This document shows, one piece after another, positions 30,564-38,312 of a DNA stretch of 62,683 nucleotides (the first letter of the stretch is position 1; every line of letters begins with the position of its first letter). Source of the DNA: a virus. A program made the position numbers and the translations under genes. The notes beneath the pieces were generated by a model. It made no database searches and was not told the DNA's origin. It saw nothing but the letters and a program-made list of their open reading frames with translations. The stretch covers positions 1 through 62,683 of the IMG/VR virus record IMGVR_UViG_3300024262_000030; one strand, given 5' to 3'.

Positions 30564-31240
30564 ATTAGTCGTTGTATCTGTTTGATTGAGTCTGATGTAT
30601 TCTTGTGGATTACACCCCTTCCGCCTGCTCGCTTAAACAACACGATGTTTTCTTCCATGTCATCGATCAATAAATAATCTTCTTCAGCATATTCCCACTT
30701 ATCTTTTCCAGTACGAACTATATTGAATTTCAAATCACCCAATCCATGAGTTTGTAACCATTTCTGTTTACCCTTGGCAGTCTCCGGTCCCTGACCAGCA
30801 GTTAAAATTTCAGTGGGAATTCCTAAACCGAACACAAATTTAACCAATTCTTGTCCACCCGGCATCCAGTCCATAGTTGACCAAAAATCTTCACCACCAT
30901 ATATGATTAAACTCCATGCTGGGTTTGAGGTTAATTCCGTTTTACAACGAGTCTTCAATGTGTCGTAAATTTCGTCGCCATTTTTTGACAATGCATCATT
31001 TCTGATTTCAGTTGCACGTCGGTTGAACTCTTCTCGGTCTATTCCGAGGTTGTCAAGTTTTCTTTGTGAAACCAACTTTTTATTGTTTAATACAGACTTC
31101 CACAAATTATCATTTGCGAGATATTTTGCGTATTGTTTTGAGAAATCGCACAGTACGCCATCACAATCTAAATAAATTTTAGTAACCTTTTGTTCATTTT
31201 CCATAATATCACCTTCTATTAATTTTTTTAATTTTATCAT
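30560..31240 (-). CDS. HAD-type 5'(3')-deoxyribonucleotidase-like protein
   Basis: 226 aa. IYLDCDGVLCDFSKQYAKYL is HAD motif I of nucleotidases; GGEDFWSTMDWMPGG, EILTAGQG and LLIDDMEENI are later motifs. Likely dephosphorylates nucleotides. N-terminus MIKLKKLIEGD is nearly the same as that of the CCA enzyme (MIKLKKLLQEG), although the enzymes are unrelated. First gene of the minus-strand block; divergent from the GIY-YIG gene at 31305. Confidence 0.75.
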   Translation of the reverse strand: MIKLKKLIEGDIMENEQKVTKIYLDCDGVLCDFSKQYAKYLANDNLWKSVLNNKKLVSQRKLDNLGIDREEFNRRATEIRNDALSKNGDEIYDTLKTRCKTELTSNPAWSLIIYGGEDFWSTMDWMPGGQELVKFVFGLGIPTEILTAGQGPETAKGKQKWLQTHGLGDLKFNIVRTGKDKWEYAEEDYLLIDDMEENIVLFKRAGGRGVIHKNTSDSIKQIQRLI

Positions 31241-31293
31241 TGTTAATATATATCATATTTTAATAAAAATCAAGAAAAAACCTCATCTATCTC

Positions 31294-31301
31294 TATTTAT
31301 T
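31294..31301 (+). promoter_or_regulatory. late-type TATTTATT motif before GIY-YIG gene 2
   Basis: Ends 3 nt before ATG 31305, in the same 15-bp context as at 1695. Confidence 0.45.
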
Positions 31302-31304
31302 GGT

Positions 31305-32225
31305 ATGACGATAAATGAAAAATATAAATATGTAGTATATGAATTGTGGAATCCTATAAAGAATCAACCATTTTACGTGGGGAAGGGGTCTATTAAGAGA
31401 AAACGTTGGTTATCACATATACATGATGTTGATACCGACTCAAATCGTCACAAGACAAATACAATTAAAAAAATAATAAAAGAAGGATATTCTCTTGAAT
31501 ATAGGTTTGTATATTACACCAACGATGAAGAAACAGCATACAAAAAAGAAATACAGTTGATTGCTGAATATGGAAGACGTGATCTGAAAACGGGAATACT
31601 GACAAATATGACTGATGGTGGAGATGGTGTTAGAAATTTAATAATAACTGATGAATTCAGACAGAAATGCAGTGAAAATTTCAAAGGAGAAAAAAATGGA
31701 ATGTATGGAAAAACCCATTCATCTGACGCTAGAAAACGGATAAGCGACATACGTAAATTACGTGAGGTTGAGTATAAACACACAAAAGAACACATTGAAA
31801 AGTTAAAAACTCATAATCCAGGAGCTATTGCGATGGGAAATCCTATCATGCGGTTTGATTTAAACGGTAATTTGATTGGTGAATGGCACGGAGTCAAAGC
31901 GGCGGCGAGGGAATTGTCGTCATCGGATTGTGAGTTTGAGTGTTATGCTAGAAAAATTAGAATTCGTGCTAAGAAAAATAAATGGGATTCGTTTTTGGGT
32001 TCATATTGGCGTGAATCTGATGATTACAATAAAAATGGATTCGTCTTTTATGCTAAGCCGGGTGTAAAGCGACAAGAAATTCACCAATTCACGTTAAATG
32101 GTGAATTCGTAAAATCGTGGGATTCCATTAAACAGATAGAACGTGAACTAAACCTTAAATATTCAGCATTATGGAAATCTGTAAAAAACGAAACGTCGTA
32201 TAATGGGTTTGTATGGAAAAAGTAA
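31305..32225 (+). CDS. GIY-YIG homing endonuclease with NUMOD3 and two NUMOD1 repeats
   Basis: 306 aa. YVVYELWNP...PFYVGKG is the GIY-YIG motif variant; NGMYGKTHSSDARKRISDIR is NUMOD3; IMRFDLNGNLIGEWHGVKAA and IHQFTLNGEFVKSWDSIKQ are NUMOD1 DNA-binding repeats. It sits at the strand switch between the minus block and the DHFR operon, a common insertion spot for homing genes. Confidence 0.88.
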   Translation: MTINEKYKYVVYELWNPIKNQPFYVGKGSIKRKRWLSHIHDVDTDSNRHKTNTIKKIIKEGYSLEYRFVYYTNDEETAYKKEIQLIAEYGRRDLKTGILTNMTDGGDGVRNLIITDEFRQKCSENFKGEKNGMYGKTHSSDARKRISDIRKLREVEYKHTKEHIEKLKTHNPGAIAMGNPIMRFDLNGNLIGEWHGVKAAARELSSSDCEFECYARKIRIRAKKNKWDSFLGSYWRESDDYNKNGFVFYAKPGVKRQEIHQFTLNGEFVKSWDSIKQIERELNLKYSALWKSVKNETSYNGFVWKK

Positions 32226-32295
32226 CCGATTCTTTTTTATAAGTATACTTGTATATTCAGATTAAACATATTCATAAATATTGTGTTTTTTCAAT

Positions 32296-32324
32296 TTGAC
32301 TTTATATTTACATTATAGTATACT
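32296..32324 (+). promoter_or_regulatory. sigma70-type promoter placing a start codon at +1
   Basis: TTGACT 32296-32301, 17 bp, TATACT 32319-32324; ATG 32332 after 7 nt. Confidence 0.76.
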
Positions 32325-32331
32325 TTTAGTT

Positions 32332-32622
32332 ATGAATCAAGAAAAAAATGTTATGCCTAGCCGATTTAAATTCGGTCTCCATGAAAAACTTGGAATTCCA
32401 GCTATAATGTATAAGGATACTGGTGATGTATATGAGTCATTTGCCAAATACATACCAGAAGGCTTGGTTGTTCAGAGACTATGGGAAATTCGTGAAGATG
32501 AAATAATGAGGGATCGTTTGGTTGCTGGGACATCAATGGAAAATTCAAACGGAAATGATGGTGGTATTATCACCGATTTTTCTTCTCTTCCTGAATTGAA
32601 AGGTGAATTACATACGATATGA
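32332..32622 (+). CDS. hypothetical protein
   Basis: 96 aa, with FKFGLHEKLGIPAIMYKDTG and IREDEIMRDRLVAG. Leaderless start favoured over 32281. ATGA overlap with DHFR. Not recognised. Confidence 0.58.
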   Translation: MNQEKNVMPSRFKFGLHEKLGIPAIMYKDTGDVYESFAKYIPEGLVVQRLWEIREDEIMRDRLVAGTSMENSNGNDGGIITDFSSLPELKGELHTI

Positions 32623-33122
32623 GAGGTATTGTAGCCGTTTCCAAAAATAATGTGATGGGTATCAATGGCAAGTTACCATGGTACTCTCCGGAAGACCTTA
32701 AATGGTTCAAACAAAATACCTTGAAACAAACGTTGATCGTCGGACATGAAACGTTTAAACATATACCATTGCTTCTTAGAAACCGAAAAGTATTTGTAAT
32801 CACACGTGATGCTGGGAAATCGTTTGAACAATATCACCAAGGTGATAATAAAAAACTTGATGACTTAATTCAACATGAAACATTTTTTACAAGTAAATTG
32901 GATAATTTGCCAAGTGATTCGTGGGTAATCGGTGGGTATGAAATATTTGAGTTGTTTATTGATAAAATTTCAGATTTTCACATTTCTCATATTCCGGTTG
33001 ATTTGAAATATTCAGTGGATGATGATGTTACGTTTTTTGATCATGTTGTGCTGGATGGATTCCGAAATGTGGGTACAACAAATAAAAAAACATTTTATAT
33101 TCAGCATTATAAGCGTATGTGA
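32619..33122 (+). CDS. folA: dihydrofolate reductase
   Basis: 167 aa. RGIVAVSKNNVMGINGKLPWYSPEDLKWFKQ holds the substrate loop with G-x-LPW; then TLIVGHETF, KVFVITRD and VIGGYEIFELF (NADPH-binding GG). Regenerates tetrahydrofolate for phage thymidylate synthesis. Compact, like other phage DHFRs. Confidence 0.9.
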   Translation: MRGIVAVSKNNVMGINGKLPWYSPEDLKWFKQNTLKQTLIVGHETFKHIPLLLRNRKVFVITRDAGKSFEQYHQGDNKKLDDLIQHETFFTSKLDNLPSDSWVIGGYEIFELFIDKISDFHISHIPVDLKYSVDDDVTFFDHVVLDGFRNVGTTNKKTFYIQHYKRM

Positions 33123-33126
33123 AGAA

Positions 33127-33134
33127 TATTTATA
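33127..33134 (+). promoter_or_regulatory. late-type TATTTATA motif
   Basis: Ends 3 nt before ATG 33138. Confidence 0.5.
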
Positions 33135-33137
33135 TGC

Positions 33138-33497
33138 ATGTCGGAAGTTAAACATGCATTGTATCATTATAAAGCTATCGTAACCAGTGTGTATGACGGA
33201 GATACTATCACCGTTGATATTGATCTTGGGATGGGGGTATGGTTGAAAGGCCAAAAAATAAGACTTCTTGGTGTAAATACGCCTGAAATTCGTGGAGAAG
33301 AACGTGATGTTGGAATCTTGGCTCAACAATTTGTAAGAAACGCAATACTTCATAAGGAAGTTATATTAGAAACGATAAAGGATTCTAAAGGAAAATACGG
33401 TAGATGGCTTGCCAATGTATATCCACCTGATTATTCAATGAGTTTAAATGATGTGTTGTTACTTGAAGGTCACGCCACAGAATATTTGAAAAAATAA
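33138..33497 (+). CDS. staphylococcal-nuclease-like thermonuclease
   Basis: 119 aa. SVYDGDTITVDIDLG, KIRLLGVNTPEIRG and GKYGRWLANVY are SNase signatures with the acidic metal site and catalytic Arg. No signal peptide. Late-type start suggests action on host DNA or in the particle. Confidence 0.87.
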   Translation: MSEVKHALYHYKAIVTSVYDGDTITVDIDLGMGVWLKGQKIRLLGVNTPEIRGEERDVGILAQQFVRNAILHKEVILETIKDSKGKYGRWLANVYPPDYSMSLNDVLLLEGHATEYLKK

Positions 33498-33507
33498 TTA
33501 TTTTAAT

Positions 33508-33536
33508 TTGACTTTTTGAAATTTTGTATATAATTA
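33508..33536 (+). promoter_or_regulatory. sigma70-type promoter of the hsp20 unit
   Basis: TTGACT 33508-33513; -10 is TATAAT 33529-33534 (15 bp) or TAATTA 33531-33536 (17 bp). Confidence 0.65.
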
Positions 33537-33543
33537 TATAGTG

Positions 33544-33627
33544 ATGATACTCAAACGGGGTCATCATACTAGTAGCCAAATGGTGCTGGTATATAGTTCA
33601 AAAGAATATAACAAAATGAAAGGATAA
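33544..33627 (+). CDS. short upstream ORF of hsp20 (27 aa)
   Basis: Starts MILKRGHHTSS; a GTG at 33541 directly before it is in frame. It runs through the leader and its TAA lies in the hsp20 ribosome-binding site. The first codons can also pair (TGATGA with TCATCA at 33561-33566), so translation of this ORF or heating could change hsp20 expression (inference). Confidence 0.4.
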   Translation: MILKRGHHTSSQMVLVYSSKEYNKMKG

Positions 33628-33631
33628 CGAA

Positions 33632-34117
33632 ATGAAAATCGTAAAACACACAGGTGGCTTGCCTACCTTATTTGATGAAATGCAAGATACACTAAATGCC
33701 GTATTAAAAGATGGTATGTTTAGTCCCGAATTCATGAAGCAGAATCTCGGAGTGGCTTATTCCAAAGCAGCTTATCCAAAAACGGATATGTACTATGAAG
33801 ATGGAAAGATTGTTCTAGAAGCGGATATACAAGGATTGAAGAAATCGGAAGTATCAGTTGATCTAGAACCATCCGAAACCCGTAATGAAAGTTACCTTGT
33901 AATTTCAGGTGGTAAAAAAGAACATCCGATGGTTGAAGGAAGAAGATACGTTCACAAAGAGATCAAAAGATCAACATGGCGAAGGTCATGGTCGCTTGAT
34001 GAAAACCGATTTGATGTCAGCAAAATCAGCGCGGATGTTAAAGATGGATTGCTGACTGTTAGTATTCCTGAATGGGAAAACAAAGAGGTTAATTCGGGAT
34101 CTAAAAAGATCCTTTAA
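33632..34117 (+). CDS. small heat-shock protein (Hsp20/alpha-crystallin)
   Basis: 161 aa. The alpha-crystallin core runs from about residue 50: PKTDMYYEDGKIVLEADIQGL, SYLVISGGKK, and SKISADVKDGLLTVSIPE, with a C-terminal KKIL (I-x-I-like anchor). Holdase chaperone, also found in cyanophages. Ribosome-binding site AAAGGATAAC. Confidence 0.9.
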   Translation: MKIVKHTGGLPTLFDEMQDTLNAVLKDGMFSPEFMKQNLGVAYSKAAYPKTDMYYEDGKIVLEADIQGLKKSEVSVDLEPSETRNESYLVISGGKKEHPMVEGRRYVHKEIKRSTWRRSWSLDENRFDVSKISADVKDGLLTVSIPEWENKEVNSGSKKIL

Positions 34118-34124
34118 ATTGTTG

Positions 34125-34156
34125 GGTGGGTGACAAAAGTTGCCCACCTTTATTTT
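34125..34156 (+). terminator. rho-independent terminator
   Basis: GGTGGG 34125-34130/CCCACC 34143-34148 stem followed by TTTATTTTTT, after hsp20. Confidence 0.8.
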
Positions 34157-34160
34157 TTAC

Positions 34161-34189
34161 TTGACTTTTTAAAACTTTTATAATATATT
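34161..34189 (+). promoter_or_regulatory. sigma70-type promoter placing a start codon at +1
   Basis: TTGACT 34161-34166, 17 bp, TATATT 34184-34189; ATG 34197 after 7 nt. Confidence 0.73.
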
Positions 34190-34196
34190 ATATTAT

Positions 34197-34235
34197 ATGA
34201 ATTACAACATCACATTCAAAGATTTCTCCATGTAG
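34197..34235 (+). CDS. short leaderless ORF (12 aa, MNYNITFKDFSM)
   Basis: Same promoter geometry as the other leaderless starts; ends 26 nt before the next ATG. Leader peptide candidate. Confidence 0.35.
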   Translation: MNYNITFKDFSM

Positions 34236-34261
34236 ATATCTACGACAATTAAGTTGTGGGT

Positions 34262-34660
34262 ATGCTTACAAACATGAGAGATAGAGCATATAGAATACAC
34301 CAAAAAGAACGAATCAAACACAAGATTATCAGTCGTTTGAAAAACGAACAGTGGAAAACGACTGAAATTGATTGGGAGAATATAATGTCCCATTACGATG
34401 AGACTGAAATGATAGTAAGTCGTTATACTCGTGGTGGATTAGAACATGAAATAGAATATGAAAGGGAAACCGATGAAAGTCATCAGGCACATTCCCTCGT
34501 ATATTATATGAGCGGAGGAAAACATTACTGGAAAGCTCCAAAGTGGTTTAAAAAAATTTACAGCAGACGAAGAAGGGCAAAAGTGAAAGACAGAATGATA
34601 CACGAGGATTACGACAACATTCCTGTCTTTAGAAAAGAAAACGATTGGAATTGGGATTGA
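34262..34660 (+). CDS. hypothetical basic protein
   Basis: 132 aa, rich in Arg, Lys, Tyr and Trp (KWFKKIYSRRRRAKVKDRM). Basic character suggests nucleic-acid binding. A GTG at 34256 is an alternative start. Not recognised. Confidence 0.58.
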   Translation: MLTNMRDRAYRIHQKERIKHKIISRLKNEQWKTTEIDWENIMSHYDETEMIVSRYTRGGLEHEIEYERETDESHQAHSLVYYMSGGKHYWKAPKWFKKIYSRRRRAKVKDRMIHEDYDNIPVFRKENDWNWD

Positions 34661-34661
34661 T

Positions 34662-35072
34662 ATGGGTGACTGGAAAAAAAGAGGCGTAGACAGAAAGGAT
34701 TTCAGAAATGGAAAGTCTGATTATACTGAAACCCAGAAATGTAGAAAAAAATCATCCAAAAAGCCTTGGTTGATCCAAACTCGTTTTACAGGTCGTTGGG
34801 TTGAAACTCACCACGTTGTATATGGAGGGTTGCGAGAAGAAACATTGTATGACGATGATGTATCAGATTGGCACAAAGACAGATATCGCCGAGAATGGAG
34901 AAATGAAAAACGATTTGCAAAGGAATCAGACGCAATAAATTGTTGGGAAGATTCAAAGAAAGAAGGAAAGTTTAATTTGCTTAGATGTTTTAGAGAAGAA
35001 AAAGGCTGGGAATATAGAATTATACACGAACAAGATTACAAGGAAGAGAAAAAAAATGATGAAGAGAAATAA
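34662..35072 (+). CDS. hypothetical Trp/Lys-rich protein
   Basis: 136 aa, one base after the preceding stop; contains WLIQTRFTGRWVETHHVVYG and a very charged tail. Composition resembles the preceding gene product. Unrecognised. Confidence 0.57.
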   Translation: MGDWKKRGVDRKDFRNGKSDYTETQKCRKKSSKKPWLIQTRFTGRWVETHHVVYGGLREETLYDDDVSDWHKDRYRREWRNEKRFAKESDAINCWEDSKKEGKFNLLRCFREEKGWEYRIIHEQDYKEEKKNDEEK

Positions 35073-35301
35073 TTGGACGAATGAAGAGGTAGTTGACATT
35101 CTGAAAGGTCAAATGTTATGTGTAAATGAAGGCGCTGATGAAGCGGCACAAAAACAAGTTGATGATTGGAATACTTCGTTGAGTGATGCCATTGAGTATT
35201 TCTCATACCATTTTTCGGTATCTGATGATGATTACTCAGCTCTTGCTTACGATACTGAGAAGAAACAAATATTCCACATCGGACAGATTTTGCCAAAATG
35301 A
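35056..35301 (+). CDS. hypothetical acidic protein
   Basis: 81 aa, overlapping the preceding gene by 17 nt. WTNEEVVDILKGQM then an acidic helical region. Not recognised. Confidence 0.55.
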   Translation: MMKRNNWTNEEVVDILKGQMLCVNEGADEAAQKQVDDWNTSLSDAIEYFSYHFSVSDDDYSALAYDTEKKQIFHIGQILPK

Positions 35302-35609
35302 ATGAAATCCTTGGAAACTGCGATGTTTGTGGGCAACAAATGTCCAACGATAACTCAAACATACATCACTTGATTCCACAACTTAAAGGCGGAAGAACAG
35401 GGCCAACCATTCGTCTTCATACATATTGTCATAGTAAAATACATTCGATTTGGAACGAAAACGAGTTGAGAGATGTTTATAATGACATGTCTATAATCAT
35501 GGATGATGATAGAATGAAAAGCTTTGCCAAATGGGTTAGAAAGCAAAAAGATGGAATCAAAATCTCCAACAAAATGACAAACACCCACAAAAGAAAACGA
35601 AAACGGTAA
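35298..35609 (+). CDS. small HNH endonuclease
   Basis: 103 aa. CDVCGQQM...HHLIPQLKGGRTGPTIRLHTYCHSKIH is an HNH/zinc-finger nuclease core (two CxxC-type half-sites plus the HH). Overlaps the preceding gene by 4 nt. Minimal size fits a phage-encoded or stand-alone homing nuclease. Confidence 0.8.
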   Translation: MNEILGNCDVCGQQMSNDNSNIHHLIPQLKGGRTGPTIRLHTYCHSKIHSIWNENELRDVYNDMSIIMDDDRMKSFAKWVRKQKDGIKISNKMTNTHKRKRKR

Positions 35610-35617
35610 TATTTATT
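35610..35617 (+). promoter_or_regulatory. late-type TATTTATT motif
   Basis: Immediately follows the HNH stop and ends 3 nt before ATG 35621. Confidence 0.5.
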
Positions 35618-35620
35618 GCC

Positions 35621-35890
35621 ATGGAAGAACAAGCACAATACGGAAAAGCGAGAGTAAGAGATTATTCCGATTTGGCCAATCATCAAACGCCAACTAAGGC
35701 ACCAAAATCGGATACGGAAGATTATATGAATGATATCATGTATACTCTTACGCGAGTCAATAGAATGATTGGGTCATTACTTCCTGTTGTGGATGAAGAA
35801 ATACGTGGTGAATATCTCCAAGCGGAACAAACATACCGAGACATCGTATTTTCGCTTCTTGATATAATTGATGAAAAGGTGGGAAAGTAA
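35621..35890 (+). CDS. hypothetical protein with late-type start
   Basis: 89 aa: polar N-terminus, then a helical segment (YMNDIMYTLTRVNRMIGSLLP). Possibly a virion or assembly component. Not recognised. Confidence 0.57.
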   Translation: MEEQAQYGKARVRDYSDLANHQTPTKAPKSDTEDYMNDIMYTLTRVNRMIGSLLPVVDEEIRGEYLQAEQTYRDIVFSLLDIIDEKVGK

Positions 35891-36065
35891 ATTTTATATA
35901 AGTGACTTTAAACGCTTTGCCACTTGGAAGAAAGTAGCTTTGATAGTGATACTATTAATCATTTTATTTTCAAGTGAATATTTCAGCATTTGGAAACAAG
36001 ATGATGCTTTAGATTTTTCAGAGAAACCTCCGATTTACGGAATTCAGAAAAAAATAGATTTTTGA
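35871..36065 (+). CDS. small membrane protein
   Basis: 64 aa with one membrane helix (VALIVILLIILFSSEYF). Overlaps the previous gene by 20 nt. ATG 35871 preferred over the adjacent TTG. Confidence 0.55.
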   Translation: MKRWESKFYISDFKRFATWKKVALIVILLIILFSSEYFSIWKQDDALDFSEKPPIYGIQKKIDF

Positions 36066-36066
36066 C

Positions 36067-36095
36067 TTGACTTTTTATAACTGATGATGTATGTT
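36067..36095 (+). promoter_or_regulatory. sigma70-type promoter placing a GTG start at +1
   Basis: TTGACT 36067-36072, 17 bp, TATGTT 36090-36095; GTG 36102 after 6 nt. Confidence 0.72.
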
Positions 36096-36101
36096 CCAGT
36101 T

Positions 36102-36482
36102 GTGAAAAACAAAACACCACATACAGCCACTGGTAAAGTTCGTTATAAAAACGATTGGGTGGTAATAGACTGTCCATTTGACATTGTGTATTACTACAAC
36201 CGTGTGTGTAATTGGATGCTCCACAAACAAAATAAGATAACGTGGCCGCTTCATGGTGCTCATATTACAGTAGTTGCTGGTAAGTATACGAAGGTAAAAA
36301 AGAATTGGGGTTATCGTGCCGACGAAACAGTTAAATTTAACTACGGAACATTAACAAATAACGATAATTATTTTTGGTTAGTTGTTGATTGTCCAGAAGC
36401 ATCGGAAATACGTGAGAAACTTGGTCTATCTCCTGAACCTAAATGGCCATATCACCTAACAGTAGGATATCTAAATGAATAA
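36102..36482 (+). CDS. second 2H phosphoesterase-like protein
   Basis: 126 aa from a GTG fixed by promoter geometry; ATGs at 36084 and 36087 lie in the promoter spacer. HxT motifs: LHGAHITVVAG (about residue 50) and WPYHLTVGYL near the C-terminus, as in LigT/2',3'-CPDase and Acb1-type anti-CBASS enzymes. Substrate unknown. Overlaps the lipoprotein gene. Confidence 0.68.
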   Translation: MKNKTPHTATGKVRYKNDWVVIDCPFDIVYYYNRVCNWMLHKQNKITWPLHGAHITVVAGKYTKVKKNWGYRADETVKFNYGTLTNNDNYFWLVVDCPEASEIREKLGLSPEPKWPYHLTVGYLNE

Positions 36483-36654
36483 AATAAAATTAACATTGTT
36501 ACTTGCAACCGTTCTATTTTTGGGCGGGTGTGCCACCAAAAGTGAAATAATTGAAACTGACAAGTGGATCAAGATAAAACAAGGAAGTCGTGAGGTCTGG
36601 ATAGATCAACGTAGATTAGAACTTATCCCTCCGGGATACACATTCAGAAAATAA
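36475..36654 (+). CDS. small lipoprotein (59 aa)
   Basis: Begins MNKIKLTLLLATVLFLGGCA, a signal peptide with lipobox LGGC; mature part is about 41 residues (TDKWIKIKQGSREVWIDQ). Overlaps the 2H gene by 8 nt. Candidates are outer-membrane spanin (Rz1-like) or superinfection exclusion; the mature part lacks the usual proline-rich spanin composition. Confidence 0.68.
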   Translation: MNKIKLTLLLATVLFLGGCATKSEIIETDKWIKIKQGSREVWIDQRRLELIPPGYTFRK

Positions 36655-36666
36655 AATAAGTTTTTC

Positions 36667-36697
36667 TTGACATTTCAATGAATGTGTAGTATTTATT
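36667..36697 (+). promoter_or_regulatory. hybrid promoter: TTGACA plus TATTTATT
   Basis: TTGACA 36667-36672, 17 bp, then TATTTATT 36690-36697 in the -10 position; ATG 36703 follows. It joins the two signal types and supports reading TATTTATA as a -10 element. Confidence 0.7.
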
Positions 36698-36702
36698 ATA
36701 TT

Positions 36703-37065
36703 ATGATATTATTAAAAGAATTGGTTGAGCAAGTATTAGAAGAATCTACAATGGGATATATTCCTGCCTGGATGGATAATCGTGGTGAGGTCATTCGAGT
36801 TACTTCTCATGCTGATTTTGGAGCGGAAACTCTCCAAATGGGATTAGACCCTATGGATTTTGATGATATTGAGAAGATATACGATGGTATGTATTCTAAG
36901 GGTTATGTGAGAGTTACAATCGAACCAAATCAAATTATGTATGATTATGATACTAGACCCCCATCACGAATTCAGTTACGTACGTTAAAAGACACTGGAA
37001 TAACGAAGAACCTCGTCGTATCAGATGCCGTTAGTGGTAGGATTTTATACAGTCCACATAGATAA
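36703..37065 (+). CDS. hypothetical protein with capsid-targeting-type N-terminus
   Basis: 120 aa starting MILLKELVEQVLEES (L-E-E site). The remainder (YIPAWMDNRGEVIRVTSHADFG) resembles a small phage domain I cannot name. Start set by the hybrid promoter; the in-frame ATG at 36682 is upstream of the -10. Confidence 0.6.
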   Translation: MILLKELVEQVLEESTMGYIPAWMDNRGEVIRVTSHADFGAETLQMGLDPMDFDDIEKIYDGMYSKGYVRVTIEPNQIMYDYDTRPPSRIQLRTLKDTGITKNLVVSDAVSGRILYSPHR

Positions 37066-37111
37066 TTTAAAACAAATGAAAAAGTCGAGGAAAAATAAAA
37101 TAACTTTTTTC

Positions 37112-37140
37112 TTGACATTTTAAACAGTATAATGTATATT
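37112..37140 (+). promoter_or_regulatory. sigma70-type promoter of the NAD operon
   Basis: TTGACA 37112-37117, 17 bp, TATATT 37135-37140, followed by a leader of about 67 nt. Confidence 0.76.
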
Positions 37141-37153
37141 TAATAATAACACA

Positions 37154-37179
37154 ACAAGCCTGATATTGATAAGGCTTGC
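37154..37179 (+). promoter_or_regulatory. leader hairpin shared with nadV (CCTGATANNGATAAGG element)
   Basis: CAAGCCT and AGGCTTG form a 7-bp stem around GATATTGATA. The core CCTGATATTGATAAGG matches CCTGATAAAGATAAGG in the nadV leader at 14 of 16 positions. Candidate regulator of the NAD genes. Confidence 0.45.
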
Positions 37180-37213
37180 TGTAACAGTCAAACGCAAACA
37201 TTCAGATAAAGAT

Positions 37214-38308
37214 ATGAATAAGCAAAAAATTATAGATGCCATTAATGGCAAGCCTGAAAAGGCATACCTTTTGGTCACTGGCGGAGGAACCCGCTTTATC
37301 GGTGACTTTCTGGAACAAGGTGGTGGTAGTGCCACTATTCTCGGATTTGAAGTTCCATACGCAACGGAAGCTTTTAATAAAGCTCTTGGGTATGAAATTG
37401 ACAAATATTGTGATGAAAATGCTGCAAAGCGGTTAGCATTAGCTGCCTTTAGAAAAGGTGAAGCGGTAAATGACTACAAACGACTTGAACAAACAATTGG
37501 GTTTGGTGTTACATGTTCTTTGAAAAAAGACGGTGAAAGAGAAGGACGAGAACACAAATTATTCATCAGTTACTTCAATGGAAAGACTTTGAAAACGTTG
37601 GGTATTAAATTACCAAATGTTGATAGAAAATTACAAGAGAAAGCTGTATCTGGATTGATCTTGGGTTTCATGGCTGATGCTTATGAAATGCCTGATGTAT
37701 TTGACAATATGCTTACAAAGCCGATTGAGGACGTTATAACTTATGCAGATGAAGTTGATACAGAATATGGTGAAGCATACGGAAACATACCAATTGCACT
37801 TCTCGGAGAATGTGACCCACGGAATGACATAATTTTTCCTGGCAGCTTCAACCCACAACACGAAGGTCATGCTGAGATTGCGAGGTTGGTTGAAAAACAA
37901 ACAGGCAAAAAAGTTTATTTTGAATTGTCTGTTAAGAATGTAGAAAAGCCAGACGTTTTACCACGAGATTTAAACGATAGAGCAAAACAATTTGATGAAA
38001 ATTTAATTGTCAGCAATCTTCCAAAATTCATTGACAAAATCAAATTTTATGAAGGTGCCACATTTGTTGTTGGTGCTGATACAATGAATCGTTTGGTGTG
38101 GGATTATCCATATGAAGATTTGTTGATGTTGCATACACATGGAATCAAATTTATTGTGGTTCCTAGAGATGGGATGTTTGAAAATGGAGAGTATGAAGCA
38201 TTGGCTGACGCACCTCTTCAATTCAAAGAATTGGCAATTGATATGATTGCAATGGTGTTGGATTACACCAATCCAATCAGTAGTACACAAATTAGAAATG
38301 GAGAATAA
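37214..38308 (+). CDS. CinA/PncC-like domain fused to NMN/NaMN adenylyltransferase
   Basis: 364 aa. Residues 1-190: VTGGGTRFIGDFLEQGGGSATILGFEVPYA resembles the CinA C-terminal (NMN deamidase) fold. Residues 205-364: IIFPGSFNPQHEGHAEIAR carries the HxGH adenylyltransferase motif, and ISSTQIR the C-terminal one. It would make NAD or NaAD from the mononucleotide. Start ATG 37214; an earlier in-frame start at 37166 lies in the hairpin. Confidence 0.78.
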   Translation: MNKQKIIDAINGKPEKAYLLVTGGGTRFIGDFLEQGGGSATILGFEVPYATEAFNKALGYEIDKYCDENAAKRLALAAFRKGEAVNDYKRLEQTIGFGVTCSLKKDGEREGREHKLFISYFNGKTLKTLGIKLPNVDRKLQEKAVSGLILGFMADAYEMPDVFDNMLTKPIEDVITYADEVDTEYGEAYGNIPIALLGECDPRNDIIFPGSFNPQHEGHAEIARLVEKQTGKKVYFELSVKNVEKPDVLPRDLNDRAKQFDENLIVSNLPKFIDKIKFYEGATFVVGADTMNRLVWDYPYEDLLMLHTHGIKFIVVPRDGMFENGEYEALADAPLQFKELAIDMIAMVLDYTNPISSTQIRNGE

Positions 38309-38312
38309 TAAA

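Noticed and set aside
37141-37213. Calling the NAD leader element a known NAD+ riboswitch
   Set aside because: I see only a short shared element and hairpin; I cannot match it to the NAD+-I or NAD+-II consensus by eye.
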